Assembly: GCF_016612535.1 (NCBI RefSeq)
Contig: NZ_JAENXS010000001.1
Location: 1,451,501-1,515,500, forward strand
Direction: 5' to 3'
DNA length: 64,000 nucleotides
From: Bradyrhizobium diazoefficiens
Lineage (GTDB): Bacteria; Pseudomonadota; Alphaproteobacteria; Rhizobiales; Xanthobacteraceae
In this document: one piece after another, positions 61,825-64,000 of the stretch
How positions within the stretch are numbered: the stretch's first letter is position 1
Layout: every line of letters begins with the position of its first letter
Notes under the pieces: model-generated
The model's database searches: none
What the model was told of the DNA's origin: nothing
The model's input: only the letters and a program-made list of their open reading frames with translations
Made by a program: the position numbers and the translations under genes

Positions 61825-63540
61825 TCAAACAGCCGCGAGGGCACGGTCGAGCGTCCCGTCGAAAAGCGAGATGGGCGGATGAGCCGATGGATCGGTCACA
61901 ACCTCGATCAACCATGGCCGCTGCTCTGCCAGCGCAAGGTCGAGGGCCTTCCCCAGATCGCCGGGCGCTGACACCACCGCGCCTCCACATCCGCACGCAC
62001 GCGCGATCGCAGCATGATCAACAGGTGAGAAATGGCAGGCTGTCGTGTAGCCGCCGAACTTCACCGTCTCCGCATCTTTCTGAAAGCCGAGAATACCGTT
62101 GTTGAGCACGATAACGACAACGGGCACATTGCTGCGGACCACGGTTTCGAGTTCGGCCCAACTGTGCGCAAAGCCGCCATCTCCGACCAAGGCGACAACT
62201 GGGCTAGCTGGCCGCGCCAGCTTGGCGCCGATAGCAAGTGGCAGTCCCCAGCCAAGTCCGGCCAAACCGCGGGGCGTGATGAAGCGCTGGCCCGCCGTTC
62301 GGCTACGAAGCTGACCGACCACCCACATCGACGAGTAGCTTGCGTCGGCGACAACGATTGTCTCCGGCGTCAAGCGCGCCTGGAGTTCGTGCATCACACG
62401 CTCAGGCCGGATTGGACTTCCAGTGCTGCCCGAAAACACGGAGCGCTCGTTTTCGAAGCTCGTCCAGGCCGCGGCGATACGCTTCTCCAAGCCCGAACGG
62501 CTATCGCGACGCCTTGAAAGGTCAACCTGTTCGATCACACTGCAGAGCGCTTCCAGCGTTGCCGCAGCATCGCCAACAAGACGCGTCGCTTCATAATTTC
62601 GCCCGATCTCCTGGGGGTCGACATCGATATGGATGACGCGCGCAGTTGCAGGAACTTGTCGCCAGCTGTCAGTGCCATTCTGGTTGGTGCGCGTACCGAC
62701 CAGGAGAACGAGATCCGCCTCCTGCAGGATCGGCAGAGTATGCTTGCCGAGCGAGCGCAGACCGACCAGAGCGCCGAGGACTCCGGCGGAGAGCGGGTGC
62801 GTTTCGTCGACAGCACCTTTGCCCATATTCGTGGTGACGACCGGAAGATGCGCGACGTCCTGCAGCTTGGCCAGCGCAGCTGCCGCGGCCGGAGATGCGG
62901 CGCCGCCGCCAGCGAGAACGACGGGAGCCTTTGCCGCCGCAATTGATGCGGCAGCCGCTCGGACCTCTGCATCGCTCGGGCGCGGCCGATCAATTGGCCA
63001 TTCACCAAAGCTCGACCGGCGCTCACGATTGGAAGCGGGCGCATTTTCGCGCAACAGATCGGCCGGCAGTAGCAGGACAGCGGGCCCCGGCCGGCCGCTG
63101 CCGGCAGCGACAAAGGCCGCATCAACATAATCATCAATGCGATCCGCGGTGATGACGCGCCGCACCGATTTGGCGCAGGACGAGAACAGCGCGAAATGAT
63201 CGAGTTCCTGGAATGCATTACGGTCGAGCTGGTTGCGCTCGACCTCCTGGACCAGAGCAACAATGGGAACACTCGCCTTGTAGGCCTCGGCAAGAGGAGG
63301 GACGAGCAAGGTTGCCGCGGGCCCATTCTGAGCCGCAACGACGGCGATCTGACCTGACACGCGCGCAAAGCCGTCGGCCATCGCGCCGCCCATGTTTTCC
63401 TGTCGGTAGGCGAGCTGCCGAATACCGATCGCTTCGCACGCAAGAATGACGGCTGACGGCAGGCTTTGGCCGAAGATCACCTTCACGCCGTGACGCTGCA
63501 AAGCGAAGGCAATACGCTGCGCAACTGTTACTTCGGTCAC
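61825..63540 (-). CDS. ThDP-dependent enzyme, acetolactate-synthase superfamily, copy 2
   Basis: The 571-residue protein has the catalytic Glu in AYRQENMGGAMADGFAR (about 48), the middle-domain APVVLAGGGAASPAAAAAL, and the ThDP/Mg motif GDGGFAHSWAELETVVRSNVP..VLNNGILG (about 435-465). The first residues VTVAQRIAFALQRHGVKVIF resemble acetolactate synthase and related catabolic lyases. It overlaps the aminotransferase by 4 bases, so the two act in one pathway, perhaps C-C cleavage next to transamination. It is only distantly similar to copy 1 at 26781-28529. Confidence 0.85.
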   Translation of the reverse strand: MTEVTVAQRIAFALQRHGVKVIFGQSLPSAVILACEAIGIRQLAYRQENMGGAMADGFARVSGQIAVVAAQNGPAATLLVPPLAEAYKASVPIVALVQEVERNQLDRNAFQELDHFALFSSCAKSVRRVITADRIDDYVDAAFVAAGSGRPGPAVLLLPADLLRENAPASNRERRSSFGEWPIDRPRPSDAEVRAAAASIAAAKAPVVLAGGGAASPAAAAALAKLQDVAHLPVVTTNMGKGAVDETHPLSAGVLGALVGLRSLGKHTLPILQEADLVLLVGTRTNQNGTDSWRQVPATARVIHIDVDPQEIGRNYEATRLVGDAAATLEALCSVIEQVDLSRRRDSRSGLEKRIAAAWTSFENERSVFSGSTGSPIRPERVMHELQARLTPETIVVADASYSSMWVVGQLRSRTAGQRFITPRGLAGLGWGLPLAIGAKLARPASPVVALVGDGGFAHSWAELETVVRSNVPVVVIVLNNGILGFQKDAETVKFGGYTTACHFSPVDHAAIARACGCGGAVVSAPGDLGKALDLALAEQRPWLIEVVTDPSAHPPISLFDGTLDRALAAV

Positions 63541-64000
63541 TTCTGCACCTCAATGCCGTCCAACTCGTTTTGATGATTGTCGAGAAAGCCTTCGAACACC
63601 TCGATGACGACCTCAGCATCGGCGCGCGTCATCGGTGTCGAGAGCGCGGCAGCGGCGCCATAGGGCAAGATGATGCCGTTTGCGGCAAAGAAGCGCGTAA
63701 GCTCCTTCATGAGGGCTGCTCCGCCGGGCGTCGGATAGGCATCGCGATAGTCGATTGGCGGTCGCGCCATGGGATGAATACGGAACAGCGAGGCGGCGCC
63801 CGTCACACAGAGCGAGACTCCCCTCTTTTCGATAGCCCGGCTAATTCCGTCTCGTACAAAGTTGCCGAGCGTCTCCAGATGAGCAAAGGCCGCATGGTCC
63901 AGATGCCGCATCGAGGCAAGGCCAGCGATCATCGACAGGGGATTGGCGGAGAACGTCCCCCCCTGCGGAAGCAGGGGCCGGCCCGCCGAGGCATCAAACA
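63537..64000 (-). CDS. Class III aminotransferase (glutamate-1-semialdehyde-aminomutase-like), C-terminal part
   Basis: The gene runs off the window edge; about 154 C-terminal codons are visible. GGTFSANPLSMIAGLASMRHL is the conserved segment after the PLP lysine region, and IILPYGAAAALSTPMTRADAE is close to ILLTPNCSGALSTPMTEAEV of the aminotransferase at 18185-19561. This supports two related catabolic modules, each with an aminotransferase and a hydantoinase pair. The active-site lysine lies outside the window. Confidence 0.85.
   Translation of the reverse strand, partial: FDASAGRPLLPQGGTFSANPLSMIAGLASMRHLDHAAFAHLETLGNFVRDGISRAIEKRGVSLCVTGAASLFRIHPMARPPIDYRDAYPTPGGAALMKELTRFFAANGIILPYGAAAALSTPMTRADAEVVIEVFEGFLDNHQNELDGIEVQK

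Overview
The window looks like an accessory island of a rhizobial alphaproteobacterium, most likely Bradyrhizobium-like. Reasons: high GC; a GntR-type BioR regulator with BioR boxes on a bio operon; panD inside that operon; two suhB/mmgR (alpha-r8) small RNAs; and decayed IS66, IS5 and trb-type conjugation remnants. I see no tRNA, rRNA, CRISPR array or nod/nif gene. The genus is an inference from gene content, not a computed placement.

Layout. 1-1963: a truncated unknown gene, its broken partner and a frameshifted SDR. 1983-7292: bioB-panD-bioF-bioD-bioA on the minus strand, divergent from bioR, with three BioR-like boxes in between. 7455-9918: a Dabb protein and pabB-pabA. 9917-14075: an acyl-CoA ligase, a coupled 73-aa ORF and a double metallo-beta-lactamase protein, bracketed by a thioesterase remnant on one side and a dehydrogenase remnant plus sRNA on the other. 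14192-20673: a hydantoinase/oxoprolinase pair, a class III aminotransferase and an RpiR regulator. 20865-30307: an FAH hydrolase, an FAD-linked 2-hydroxyacid dehydrogenase, two GMC oxidoreductases, an amidohydrolase and a ThDP enzyme. 31437-33318: a collapsed sugar-type ABC transporter with an intact TorT-like binding protein. 33635-41964: a fused E1 and an E2 of a 2-oxoacid dehydrogenase, two more GMC enzymes and a Gfo/Idh dehydrogenase. 42080-47250: another decayed ABC ATPase, then a complete PotABCD-type transporter on the plus strand. 47382-48578: a dead IS5-family element. 48778-53832: a Liv-type ABC transporter. 54364-64000: thioesterase, a second hydantoinase pair, Glu-type dehydrogenase, sRNA, aldehyde dehydrogenase, a second ThDP enzyme and a truncated aminotransferase.

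The two strongest non-gene signals follow. (1) Eight transcription units in the catabolic part (19.6-53.9 kb) carry a pair of palindromes, best form TGGATCATATGATCCA, whose starts lie 29 bp apart (28 once). In five cases a TTGACA -35 element sits at the same place in the 13-bp spacer. This looks like one regulon tying together GMC oxidoreductases, an aminotransferase/hydantoinase operon and three uptake systems; the local RpiR protein is a candidate controller. (2) Two suhB/mmgR-like sRNAs sit directly upstream of an intact and a decayed copy of the same dehydrogenase gene. Flanking homology shows that the 9.9-14.1 kb and 54.3-60.2 kb segments are related blocks with different interiors.

Taken together the catabolic genes suggest import of small organic or amino compounds (Pot, Liv and formerly sugar-type ABC systems), oxidation by GMC and FAD enzymes, amide or lactam opening by HyuAB-type enzymes, transamination and oxidative deamination, and ThDP-dependent C-C cleavage. 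The substrate cannot be read from sequence alone.
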